From Pseudomonadota bacterium (GTDB taxonomy: Bacteria; Pseudomonadota; Gammaproteobacteria; Steroidobacterales; Steroidobacteraceae), in assembly GCA_018241505.1 (NCBI GenBank), contig JAFEDS010000022.1:62001-126000 (forward strand): 64,000 nucleotides of DNA, written 5' to 3'. The position numbers and the translations under genes are program-made. Below, in pieces: positions 49,270 to 58,292 of the stretch. Below the pieces are notes generated by a model. That model made no database searches and was not told the DNA's origin. It was given only the letters and a program-made list of their open reading frames with translations. Numbering within the stretch: position 1 is the first letter of the stretch; the number at the start of each line of letters is the position of its first letter.

Positions 49270-50861
49270 GGGCTCGCGTCAGTGACCGGCGCCAAGGCCG
49301 CCCCGCTGGCATGAGTACAGGTGGCGAGAATCGTTTCGAGCTGTGCCTGCCGGTCAGCACCTTCAGCAATACAATCGAGCCCGAAGGCACGCGCGGTGGC
49401 GCCCGCGGCCTGACAGGTGGCGCGGGCAGCGGCATTGCGGTCACAGTGCACAGTCACTGATCGGGACAACTTGACACCATCCAACGGCAGCGAGCCGAGG
49501 CGAGACAGACTCACGCCCACATTGCCGAAGTTGCCCAGAATGATCCGGATGCCCAATTCACGCAGGCGCCGGATGTTATCGAGGCTCGGACTGCTGGCGG
49601 CAACCGATTGCAAATCGATGTTCAATGCCAGTTGCGAGAGGCTCACCTCTGCTGACTTGGCAACGGCCTGAATCGCCCCTACCACGGAAGCCTCGGACAA
49701 CCAGGCACGCCCCGCCGATAGATGGACGCAGGCGGTGCCCTGTGACATATCCGCGCAGACACGCTCGAGCAACCAGCGATCGAGTCTCGAGCGCAGCCCG
49801 AGGCTGTCCAACAAATCCGAATACGCCTGCAGCTTCATTTCGCCACAGATCGAGTGAGTCCATCTCGGCGTCGCCACGAGCTGCGACGCCCGGCGCCCTT
49901 CGAGCTCGACCAACGCCGCATAACTGACTCTGAGCTGGCCCGCCTCGATGGCGCACCGCAGCTCACTCGCCAGGTCGTTTTGCTCACCGGCGGGGCTGCG
50001 GCCGACGCGCCGCGCCGTACGCACCGATTTCGCCGGCGCAGTCTCCAACTCCGAGGCAGACGCGCGAGCCCTCTCGAGGAGAATGTCAGGTTCCAGGCCG
50101 TCTTCGGGAAATATGGCGCAACCAACGCTCGGAAACAGCTTGTAGCGGGAGCCCTCGAGGGTAATGGCCTTTGACAGAAGACGGCGAATATCGAATGCCA
50201 GGCGTTGCACCGCCGCGGTGTCGGTTATCCGGTCCATCAAAACCGCGAGCTGCTCCCCGGCGATGCGCGAAGCGCGCAGGGACCCCGCGCCTTCGACCGA
50301 CTGGCTCGAACAATAGAGGTTCAGCCGCTCAGCCGCGCCCGTGACCACGACGGAGCTGCTCGCAACTCCATGCGCCTGCTCCAGGCTCGGCAATGCGCCG
50401 AAGCTGACGACCAGGAGCCCGACACGCGTTTCGCGCATGCGCGCGGACTCGATCGTGGCACGAAGCCTGCGCGCAAAACCCTCCAAGTCGTTCGGATCCG
50501 GCGCGCGGGCATCCACCACGAGCGGATCGACATCGGATTCGATCATGGATGTTTGTCGGATTGTGACAAAACAACGATCGACTCCCTGAGGACTCACGCG
50601 TGCCTCCACCCGTCGGTCACCCAGCACCAGGCAGCCTGCTATGGGCTTGCGTGCCTTGAGCGACGTGCGCAGCATTCGATTGAGCTCTTCCGCGCCGCCG
50701 CCCGGCCACAGATCCGCCAAGGTCTTCCCGATCAACGCGCCACGCGGCGTCGAAATACCGAGGTCGCGGCCGCCCAGATGTGAAATCACGCGGCCATCCC
50801 GCCGCACGAGCACACTGAGATCGGGCAATGCCCGCACGAACGTATCACTCAGATCACTCAT
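49257..50861 (-). CDS. Degenerate GGDEF-EAL protein (catalytically dead)
   Basis: 534 aa from the ATG at 50861, overlapping the end of the propeller cyclase gene by 8 bp. An N-terminal PAS-like stretch (about 1-110, ALPDLSVLVRRDGRVIS) is followed by a GGDEF-like domain whose signature is AGEQL (ASRIAGEQLAVLM) and an EAL-like domain in which EAL is lost (SQLVATPRW), the DDFGTG metal region is GNFGNV and the final motif is IAEGAD. Both catalytic centres are therefore broken. Such proteins can serve as c-di-GMP or protein-binding effectors. Coupling to an active cyclase suggests it receives or limits that enzyme's signal. Confidence 0.85.
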   Translation of the reverse strand: MSDLSDTFVRALPDLSVLVRRDGRVISHLGGRDLGISTPRGALIGKTLADLWPGGGAEELNRMLRTSLKARKPIAGCLVLGDRRVEARVSPQGVDRCFVTIRQTSMIESDVDPLVVDARAPDPNDLEGFARRLRATIESARMRETRVGLLVVSFGALPSLEQAHGVASSSVVVTGAAERLNLYCSSQSVEGAGSLRASRIAGEQLAVLMDRITDTAAVQRLAFDIRRLLSKAITLEGSRYKLFPSVGCAIFPEDGLEPDILLERARASASELETAPAKSVRTARRVGRSPAGEQNDLASELRCAIEAGQLRVSYAALVELEGRRASQLVATPRWTHSICGEMKLQAYSDLLDSLGLRSRLDRWLLERVCADMSQGTACVHLSAGRAWLSEASVVGAIQAVAKSAEVSLSQLALNIDLQSVAASSPSLDNIRRLRELGIRIILGNFGNVGVSLSRLGSLPLDGVKLSRSVTVHCDRNAAARATCQAAGATARAFGLDCIAEGADRQAQLETILATCTHASGAALAPVTDASPMPY

Positions 50862-53800
50862 GCCGGCCGTGTCCCACACCGGCGGGCCGCCGCAACAGCA
50901 ATTCGACGGTTTCGCACAGATCACCCTCTGAACGGCAGACTTCCACGATCCCGGCGCGTTCCAACTCATCCAGATTGGATTGAGCGCGCAACTCCAGATC
51001 CTTCTGGTCGCGGGCACGTTCCACCGCGGCACAGCCAACCCAGGCATTGCGGCGCTTCTTGGCGAGGTACATGTTGGCATCGGCCACGGCCAGGGCCCGG
51101 TCCCACGCCAGTGGCTCAAACCTCCCGGGCGCGAACGGAAACAACGCAAAGCCGATCGAACAACTCGTGCGTCCCACCTGGCTGCCCCCGAGCTGAAACT
51201 TCCGTTTCGATACCCGGTGGCGAATCCGCTCCGCGAGCACGGCAGCCCCGCGCAGATCGCGCAGGCGATGCACAATGACGAATTCGTCTCCGCCCCAACG
51301 CACGATCCGGTCGTCGTCGTGAACGCACTCCTTGAGAATGGCCGACACTTCCTGCAGCAGCCGGTCACCGGCCTGGTGGCCAAGCTGGTCGTTGATCGGC
51401 TTCAATCGATCCAGGTCGATGAGCAGCAGGGCGAGGCGCGCGGCCTGTGGATCGCGGCGCCATTCATTCAACAACCCTTCCGTCAGCGTACCGACCGCCG
51501 CATCCAGGCAACGGCGATTGCCGAGGCCGGTGAGAGGATCCGTGTGACTTGCGCTCTCGAGCAGTTGATTGGCCCGTTGCAACTGCGAATTCTTCTGCGC
51601 CAGCTCGACGGTCCGGACTCGAACCTGTTCCTCGAGATGCGCCTTGAGAGCGGTCGCGGCGGCCAACTCCCGGCGCCGCCGCAACCACAACCACACGAGC
51701 AGGCCGGCCGCCGCCGCCGAATAGACGGCATAGGCATATGCGGTCTTCCAGGGTGGCGGATCCATTGTCACCGCGAGACTTCTGCCCTGCTCATTCCAGA
51801 TGCCTTCGGAATTCGCTGCACGCACGCGGAAGGTGTAGTTGCCACCCGGCAACTGCGTGTAGGTCGCCGACGCGCGCTCGCCCCCGGCGATCCAGTCGTG
51901 ATCGAAGCCATCGAGCTTGTATTCGAAACGGTTGGCAGCCGGTGAAGTAAAATCCAGCGCCGCGAAGTCGAAGGTGACCACCCGGTCCTGGTAACCAAAC
52001 CGCGCCGCCGGCAGGCTGTCGAATGGAATGTTGGTCTCGACAGGCCGGCCGGAGGCCGAGATGCCCGTCAACACCACCGGAGGCGCCAGCGAGCTCGTCT
52101 CGAGCTCCCGGGGCACAAAAGCGTTGTAACCGTTGGGGCCGCCGAAAAACAGGCGGCCGCCCCGGCCCCGGTAGTGGGCCCCGAAATTGAACTCATCGGC
52201 CTGCAGGCCCTGGCTGCGGCGGAAACTGATGAACTGGCGCGATTTCACCTCGAGGCGTGCCAGGCCGTGATTGGTGCTCAGCCACAGGCCGCCAGTGGTG
52301 TCGGGCAGGATTCCGTAGACACTGTTGTTGGGCAGGCCGTCGCGCTCCGACAGGTTGGCAAAACGGGGCACCGCGCCCTTGCGGATCGGTTCGGTCGTTG
52401 CGTCGATTCCGGCAGCCCGGGTGCCGACCCACATCACTCCCCGGGGATCGCAATACAACGAATAGATCGTGTTGGAAGATATTGACTGACCGCCGTGCAC
52501 GTCATGCTGCAGGTTCTGCAGCTTGCCGCTCACCGGGTTCACAATGCCGATACCATCGCCATCGGTTCCGGTCCAGATGCGCCCCAGCAGGTCCTCGGCT
52601 ATAGCGGTGATTCTGCCGCTGCCGCCGCTCGCTCCGGCTCCCGACGGGTCGCCGTAAGTTATGAAGCCATCGAGGCTGGGGTCATACCGAGACAATCCGC
52701 CACCGAATGTGCCCACCCACACGGTACCCCGCGAATCCTCAAACAAGGACATGACGCCATCGCTGGGCAGCGCATGGCGGTTGGTGCGCTCATTTCGATA
52801 ATGCTTGACCGACAAGTCGCGCGGGGAGATGCGCTCGAGGCCCCCCGCCATCGTGCCGGCCCAGATCACATCGTGTCGATCGGTGAGCAGCGCCATGATT
52901 CGGCCATCGCTCAAAGGTCCCCCGGCACCCGAGTCACGCATCGTGTTGAGCACCTTGCCCTGGCGGTCACTCACAATCAGCCCGCTGCCCATGGTGCCGA
53001 TCCACACCCGGCCGTCGGCTGTTTCTGTAAATGACATCACATTGCGGGACGACAGCGCCGGCGGTACTTCCGGGCGGCGATGACCGAAGGACCAGGAGCG
53101 GGGATTCCATTTGGCGAGGCCGCCGAACTTGGTACCGATCCACAGCAGGCCGCTGCGGTCCTCGAATATCGAAATGACGTGTGGATCGGGCAAACCATCG
53201 GAATCTCCCGGCGAGCCTCTATAAAACATGAGCTCACCGTGCCCCGCATCCAGCAGACCGAGGCCCTGGTCCGTTCCGATCCACAAACGCTGCGCGCGGT
53301 CTTCAAACAGAGTCTCAACTACTGCATCAATGGCCGCGCTGCCGGGCTCGCGCAATCCCACCGGCTCGGCCACGATACTGCCGGCACGTAACCTCGACAG
53401 ACCGTGCTCGGTGCCGATCCAAAGAGTGCCACTGCGGTCCTCCAGCAACGAGCGGACACCCGCTACCTTCACCTGGCGGGCGATCCTGAAAGCGCCGGTC
53501 CCCGACAGACCGGTAGACAGCAAACGTTCAACACCCGACTCACTTCCGATCCACATGCCGCCATCTCGAGACTCCGCCAGCGACGAGATCGCATCCGCGC
53601 CACGGCCTCGTGGCGTCGCCGCCTCGTGGCTGTAGCGATACATTGAGCCGGTTCGCCGGTCGAATATCGCCAGGCCCTGATCGCGGGTTCCGATCCAGAC
53701 GACTCCGGCGCGGTCGGCGCGAATGACGCGCGCGTTCTCCAGCTTGAGAGCCTCATCCGGTTGGACCAGGGTTGTAAGCGAACGGAATGCGTTGTGACCG

Positions 53801-54174
53801 GCGTACCTGACAGCAACACCGCCACCCTCCGTGGCTATCCAGAGGTTCCCCGAGGCGTCAAAACACAGGTCGGCAATGAAGTTTTCCGGAACACTCTGCG
53901 GGGAGGTGCTGTCGTGTGTGAAATGCACGAATCGATAGCCGTCATAGCGATCGAGGCCGTCTTCCGTGCCCACCCACAGGAATCCTGAGGAGTCCTGTGC
54001 AATCGCATTGACCGCCAGCTCCGACAAGCCCGCATCCAGGCCGAAGTTTTCAAAGCGCATCGGCGCCACCGCCCAGGCCGATGTGCCGGCGCTCCACAGC
54101 AACAGGGCGAGTGGCGCGAGGCGCAGCCACCGCGCGCCCGCGCGCCGATAGTGTTTGAAGTTTGTTTTGAACAT
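50854..54174 (-). CDS. Beta-propeller sensor diguanylate cyclase
   Basis: 1106 aa from the ATG at 54174, which starts a signal/anchor (WLRLAPLALLLWSAGTSAWA). About residues 40-690 form two-component-regulator propeller repeats (SSGFLWVGTEDGLDRYDG, RSGTLWIGTEHGLSRL and many more), followed by a Y_Y_Y domain (FEYKLDGFDHDWIAGGERASATYTQLPGGNYTFRVRAAN), one membrane helix (AYAVYSAAAAGLLVWLWL), a coiled coil, and a GGDEF domain with intact RWGGDEF at 961-965. The position of the inhibitory I-site (RxxD, five residues earlier) reads HDDD, so product inhibition is probably absent. The periplasmic propeller should sense a ligand and switch c-di-GMP synthesis. It is coupled to the degenerate GGDEF-EAL gene. 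Confidence 0.93.
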   Translation of the reverse strand: MFKTNFKHYRRAGARWLRLAPLALLLWSAGTSAWAVAPMRFENFGLDAGLSELAVNAIAQDSSGFLWVGTEDGLDRYDGYRFVHFTHDSTSPQSVPENFIADLCFDASGNLWIATEGGGVAVRYAGHNAFRSLTTLVQPDEALKLENARVIRADRAGVVWIGTRDQGLAIFDRRTGSMYRYSHEAATPRGRGADAISSLAESRDGGMWIGSESGVERLLSTGLSGTGAFRIARQVKVAGVRSLLEDRSGTLWIGTEHGLSRLRAGSIVAEPVGLREPGSAAIDAVVETLFEDRAQRLWIGTDQGLGLLDAGHGELMFYRGSPGDSDGLPDPHVISIFEDRSGLLWIGTKFGGLAKWNPRSWSFGHRRPEVPPALSSRNVMSFTETADGRVWIGTMGSGLIVSDRQGKVLNTMRDSGAGGPLSDGRIMALLTDRHDVIWAGTMAGGLERISPRDLSVKHYRNERTNRHALPSDGVMSLFEDSRGTVWVGTFGGGLSRYDPSLDGFITYGDPSGAGASGGSGRITAIAEDLLGRIWTGTDGDGIGIVNPVSGKLQNLQHDVHGGQSISSNTIYSLYCDPRGVMWVGTRAAGIDATTEPIRKGAVPRFANLSERDGLPNNSVYGILPDTTGGLWLSTNHGLARLEVKSRQFISFRRSQGLQADEFNFGAHYRGRGGRLFFGGPNGYNAFVPRELETSSLAPPVVLTGISASGRPVETNIPFDSLPAARFGYQDRVVTFDFAALDFTSPAANRFEYKLDGFDHDWIAGGERASATYTQLPGGNYTFRVRAANSEGIWNEQGRSLAVTMDPPPWKTAYAYAVYSAAAAGLLVWLWLRRRRELAAATALKAHLEEQVRVRTVELAQKNSQLQRANQLLESASHTDPLTGLGNRRCLDAAVGTLTEGLLNEWRRDPQAARLALLLIDLDRLKPINDQLGHQAGDRLLQEVSAILKECVHDDDRIVRWGGDEFVIVHRLRDLRGAAVLAERIRHRVSKRKFQLGGSQVGRTSCSIGFALFPFAPGRFEPLAWDRALAVADANMYLAKKRRNAWVGCAAVERARDQKDLELRAQSNLDELERAGIVEVCRSEGDLCETVELLLRRPAGVGHGRHE

Positions 54175-54472
54175 CGCTTTCGATGCTATGCGCGCAAGCG
54201 TGGCCGCAAATGTGAACCACGGCGGATCAAAACCTGGTTGCAATGCAGCGCGCGCCGCGCGCGGCAATCTGTGATCTTTTGTCTGTTATATGGCGCGGAC
54301 GGTGCGCGGCCGGCTCGAGCGCGCAAATATGTCCGCCCGGCCGGCGGCGCAGCCGCACAACAACAAAACGAGAACCGCTCCACGACTTTTGTCGGCGCGC
54401 ACAAATAACTTCCAACTCGGCCGCGCGGATCGTTCCAACTCGCGGCGTACTTTGCGTCAATTAGGTGTACGG

Positions 54473-56347
54473 ATGAAGATGGGTTGCTGTAAAACTGCCG
54501 CTGACTCGCACACCGCCGCGCCCGCCTGCGAGCCGCAGCAACTGGTGCGCCAGTTACAACGTTGCCTGCGGATGCTGAGCAATGTATCGACGCTGCTGCC
54601 GCGGGCGGCGGATGTTTTCGACCTCCTGACACAAACCTGTGAAGTGGCCATCAACGTCGGCGGCTACCGCGCGGCCGCCGCCGCCCTCTGTGACGATCGA
54701 GCTCACAGGCGATCGCTGACATGCATTGCGTCTCGCGCGATCTCGCCCGAGCTGGCCGCCAGACTTGCCCGGGAAATCGTGCTGGCAGGCGCGCGTCCCG
54801 GCAGTATAGTGGCGCGCGCATTACAAACGGGCGAACCCCGCTGTTGCGACAACCCTTCGGATGACGCCGCGACGACGGTGCTGAAGTCATTCATGATGGA
54901 GTTGGGAGTTCACTGCGCTGTTGCGCTTCCGCTGACCGACAACTCCCGCACGGTTGGAGTCTTGTTGCTCGTCGCTGATTCCGACGTCGCGTTTGGCCAG
55001 ACGGAGTTGCAGCTACTGCGCGACGTGGCGGGCACTGTTTCATTCGCCCTTCGAGGCCATATGGCGCTGCCTCCGCGCAGTACGGAGTCCTCGATTGCAC
55101 AGCGGCAGCGATTCTGCCAAAAAGTGGCGGAAGTACTGGATGCGGCCAGGTATGGCGCGCGAAATGTTGGTGTATTGATGCTCGACGTCGGGCGGCTGTC
55201 CGTCATCAACGACTCCCTGGGTCGCGAGGCCGGCGACGCTGTCCTGCGTTTGCTGGGAAAACGCCTCACCGACATTTACGGCGCCCAACAAATTGCGCAG
55301 ATATCCGGTGGAACATTCGCCGTCATCGTCGAAACCGGCACCTGCGAGCCGTGCGAACAGATACTGCGCCGGGCGCTTGCCGCTTTCGACACTCCCTTCC
55401 GCGTGGAGCTGCGGGAGGTTTCCGCCTCTGCCCGGATCGGCGGCGCCTTCTTCCCGCGTGATGCGGCCGAGGCTGGCGCCCTGATCCAGAAAGCCGAGTC
55501 GGCATTGCATACCGCCCGGGAACAGGGCAACCAGTGTGTCCTGTATGACGCCGCCAAGCGCTCCGAGACCCTGGGCTGTTTTGCAATGGAGCACAAACTT
55601 CGCCTGGCCCTGCGGCAGCGCGAATTCCGCCTGGAATATCAACCCAAGGTGGAGCTGACGAGCGGGCGAGTGGTCGGCGCTGAAGCGCTGATCAGATGGA
55701 ACAACGCCGAGCTGGCCGAGGTCCCACCCAACATCTTTTTGCCGATTGTCGAGTCCACGGGCCTGATGCCCGAGCTGGGCGACTGGATCATTCGGCGTGC
55801 GGCGGCCGACCTGCGCAAGTGGGAGCAATCCGGCCTCCCGGCACTGCGGATCGCCGTCAACGTTTCCACCTCGCAGCTACGGATGCTCGACTTCGATCGG
55901 GCCTTTCTCGATGCTTGTGGGAGCTGGCGCGACCACTCGTGGGGACTGGACATTGAAATCACCGAAGGCGTACTCCAAGGCAACTCCGCGTTGGAGATTG
56001 CTCGGCTTCGCAACCTGCACAACGCGGGAGTGCGGATCGCGATCGATGATTTCGGTACCGGCTATTCCTCCTTGAGCCGCCTTGGCACATTGCCGATTGA
56101 TGTGCTGAAAATCGATCGCTCGTTCATTACCGGGATTCCCGATGAGTCGACCAACATGGCACTGGTGCGAACCATGGTGAGCCTCGCCGGGGCGCTGGGC
56201 ATGACCATCGTCGCCGAAGGGGTGGAGAGCGCCGAGCAATTCACCGCCCTGCAGCGGCTGGGCTGCGACCAATTCCAGGGCTACTATCACAGCCGCCCCA
56301 TGGCCCTCGAACAACTGCTCTCGAGCCTGAAACCCACCCTGGCCTGA
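54473..56347 (+). CDS. GAF-GGDEF(degenerate)-EAL c-di-GMP phosphodiesterase
   Basis: 624 aa from the ATG at 54473 (a second ATG is at 54479); the frame extends to 54290 but those residues are Arg-rich and look non-coding. A GAF domain covers about 30-195 (FDLLTQTCEVAINVGGYRAAA, ALPLTDNSRTVGVLLLV). The GGDEF domain is inactive (SGGTF for GGDEF). The EAL domain is intact: GAEALIRW, ITEGVLQ, DDFGTGYSSLSRLGTLPID, VAEGVE. The protein should hydrolyse c-di-GMP, with the GAF and dead GGDEF as regulatory parts. It is divergent from the propeller cyclase, an opposing pair of enzymes. Confidence 0.92.
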   Translation: MKMGCCKTAADSHTAAPACEPQQLVRQLQRCLRMLSNVSTLLPRAADVFDLLTQTCEVAINVGGYRAAAAALCDDRAHRRSLTCIASRAISPELAARLAREIVLAGARPGSIVARALQTGEPRCCDNPSDDAATTVLKSFMMELGVHCAVALPLTDNSRTVGVLLLVADSDVAFGQTELQLLRDVAGTVSFALRGHMALPPRSTESSIAQRQRFCQKVAEVLDAARYGARNVGVLMLDVGRLSVINDSLGREAGDAVLRLLGKRLTDIYGAQQIAQISGGTFAVIVETGTCEPCEQILRRALAAFDTPFRVELREVSASARIGGAFFPRDAAEAGALIQKAESALHTAREQGNQCVLYDAAKRSETLGCFAMEHKLRLALRQREFRLEYQPKVELTSGRVVGAEALIRWNNAELAEVPPNIFLPIVESTGLMPELGDWIIRRAAADLRKWEQSGLPALRIAVNVSTSQLRMLDFDRAFLDACGSWRDHSWGLDIEITEGVLQGNSALEIARLRNLHNAGVRIAIDDFGTGYSSLSRLGTLPIDVLKIDRSFITGIPDESTNMALVRTMVSLAGALGMTIVAEGVESAEQFTALQRLGCDQFQGYYHSRPMALEQLLSSLKPTLA

Positions 56348-56349
56348 TC

Positions 56350-57546
56350 ATGAGCAGCCTGCGGCCTTCCAGACCGCTTGCTGCAGCCAGCGGGCCACTC
56401 GCTGCATCCGGAAAGCCGGGACCGTGGTGTTCGCGTAGAGTGGCGGCCATGAAGGAAACCGCGGACAGCATCCATCCGACTCGCTGGCGCTGGATTGCAG
56501 CGATCTGGCTGGCGGGCGGCCTGTTCGATGCGAGCCAGAATGTGATGATCATGCACAGGGAGGGCAAGCATCATTGGTGGGTACCGCTTTTTCTGACCGA
56601 GCTGGCCCTGTGGCTGCCCTGGGCATTGGCCACGCCCTTCATCAGCCGCCTGGCGCGACGACACATGACCGGACGCGGTGTTACCCCACGAGCCATCGCG
56701 GAGCACCTGGCGACTTTCTGCACCGTTACCGTGGTTGCCGAGGCGTGGTCCGCCCTGCTCCAGGTGCTGTTCAATCCCTGGGCAAATCGCCGGCCGCCGG
56801 AGTTTCTCGGCACGTTCGGCACCTCATTGCTCTATCAAGTGCTGACCTTTGTGATTGTGTACGCGCTCATTCTGACAGTGACTTTTCTTCTGGACTCCCG
56901 CGATCGCATGTCCCGGCAGTTCGCCGAAGCGGCGCGACTCAATGCCGAGCTCTCCAAGGCACAGCTCGCGGCGTTGCGCCGGCAGATGGAGCCGCATTTC
57001 ATGTTCAATACACTCAACGCCATCGCCGCTTTGGTCCGCGATCGCAGGAATGAGGCCGCGGTGAGCACGATCGTCGGTTTGAGTGAGTTTCTACGTCGCG
57101 TCGCCGCCGACTCCGATCGAACACAAGTAGCCCTTGCGGAGGAAGTCGAGTATCTGCAGCGCTACGTTGATCTGCAGAAGGTTCGATTTGGAGAGCGCCT
57201 GCAGGTCAGTGTGAACATACCAACCGATCTGCAGCGCGCGCTCGTTCCCATGCTCCTGCTGCAACCCCTGGTTGAAAACGCAATCAAGCACGGTATCTCC
57301 AAGCGCGCCGTGGGAGGCGCCGTTCGCGTCGCGGCCTCGCGCCAGGGCAACGTACTTTGCCTGACCGTCTACAACGATGGCCCACCGCCTTCGCCGGATT
57401 GGCAGGCGAGCCCCCAGGGAGTGGGCATTGCCAATCTGCGCACGCGCTTGCAAATACTCCACGGCAACCAATCAGACCTGCAAATGCGATCGGCTCAGGC
57501 CGACGGGGTGGAAGTAGCAGTCACCCTGCCATTCAGGCAATCATGA
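56350..57546 (+). CDS. LytS/YehU-type membrane sensor histidine kinase
   Basis: 398 aa from the ATG 3 bp after the phosphodiesterase stop; ATG 56449 would remove a 33-residue unstructured start and may be the true one. About four membrane helices (WRWIAAIWLAGGLFDASQ, LFLTELALWLPWALATPF, HLATFCTVTVVAEAWSALLQ, LLYQVLTFVIVYALILTVTF) precede the His_kinase box LRRQMEPHFMFNTLNAIAALV with its His. The ATPase domain has VENAIKHGISKRA and GVGIANLRTRL. It is a LytTR-system kinase whose partner gene overlaps it by 4 bp. It may be co-transcribed with the phosphodiesterase. Confidence 0.9.
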   Translation: MSSLRPSRPLAAASGPLAASGKPGPWCSRRVAAMKETADSIHPTRWRWIAAIWLAGGLFDASQNVMIMHREGKHHWWVPLFLTELALWLPWALATPFISRLARRHMTGRGVTPRAIAEHLATFCTVTVVAEAWSALLQVLFNPWANRRPPEFLGTFGTSLLYQVLTFVIVYALILTVTFLLDSRDRMSRQFAEAARLNAELSKAQLAALRRQMEPHFMFNTLNAIAALVRDRRNEAAVSTIVGLSEFLRRVAADSDRTQVALAEEVEYLQRYVDLQKVRFGERLQVSVNIPTDLQRALVPMLLLQPLVENAIKHGISKRAVGGAVRVAASRQGNVLCLTVYNDGPPPSPDWQASPQGVGIANLRTRLQILHGNQSDLQMRSAQADGVEVAVTLPFRQS

Positions 57547-58280
57547 AACGATCGCCCATCCATGTGTTGGTGGTGGATGATGAAGAGCTGGCGCGCCGCA
57601 ACCTGACATTGCTGCTGGACGGTGATCCTGACATCGGGACCGTCACCGAGTGTCAGTCCGGTCAGGAAGCCGTCGAGGCCATCACAAAATCAAAACCCGA
57701 CCTGGTGTTCCTGGATGTGCAGATGCCGGAATGCGGCGGATTTGACGTGCTCGAGTTGGTAGGCAACCGGATTCCGGTGATCATCTTTGTGACAGCGTAC
57801 GACGATTATGCCTTGCGAGCCTTTGAGGCCGGAGCGCTCGACTATCTGTTGAAGCCATTCGATGACACACGCTTCGCCCTGGCATTGGGCCGTGCCAAAC
57901 AGCGACTCGCCCACAGCGCCCAGTCAGCGAACGCAGCCGCGGAGCGACTCGTTATCAAAAGCCGTGGCCAGGTGATTTTCCTGAAAGTCACGGATATCGA
58001 CTGGATCGAGGCAGCGGGTTACTACGCCTGTCTGCATGTGGGCGGCGAAACGCACATCATTCGCCGCACCTTGTCGGATCTGGAGCATGACCTGGAAGAG
58101 CAGGGATTTGTCCGCATCCACCGCTCCACCATTGTGAACCTCGAGCGGGTTGCCGGGCTGGTGTTGCAGGCCGAGGGAGAATACCAGGTCGTATTAACGT
58201 CCAAGGTCCAACTACCGTTGAGCCGGCGCTTTCGTAAACACCTGCAGGAGCGCCTGGGCGCCCGATCAACCGGCGACTAG
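57543..58280 (+). CDS. LytTR-family response regulator
   Basis: 245 aa from the ATG at 57543, which overlaps the kinase stop (ATGA). The receiver domain (1-120) has VVDDEE, the phospho-Asp in LVFLDVQMPE, Thr in VTAYDD and Lys in LLKPFD. The C-terminal LytTR DNA-binding domain contains IKSRGQVIFLKVTDIDWIEAAGYYACLH, RRTLSDLEHDLEEQGFVRIHRSTIVN and LPLSRRFRKHL. It pairs with the LytS-type kinase and converges on the M14 peptidase gene. Targets are unknown. Confidence 0.93.
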   Translation: MKRSPIHVLVVDDEELARRNLTLLLDGDPDIGTVTECQSGQEAVEAITKSKPDLVFLDVQMPECGGFDVLELVGNRIPVIIFVTAYDDYALRAFEAGALDYLLKPFDDTRFALALGRAKQRLAHSAQSANAAAERLVIKSRGQVIFLKVTDIDWIEAAGYYACLHVGGETHIIRRTLSDLEHDLEEQGFVRIHRSTIVNLERVAGLVLQAEGEYQVVLTSKVQLPLSRRFRKHLQERLGARSTGD

Positions 58281-58292
58281 TCAGCCGCGCTG

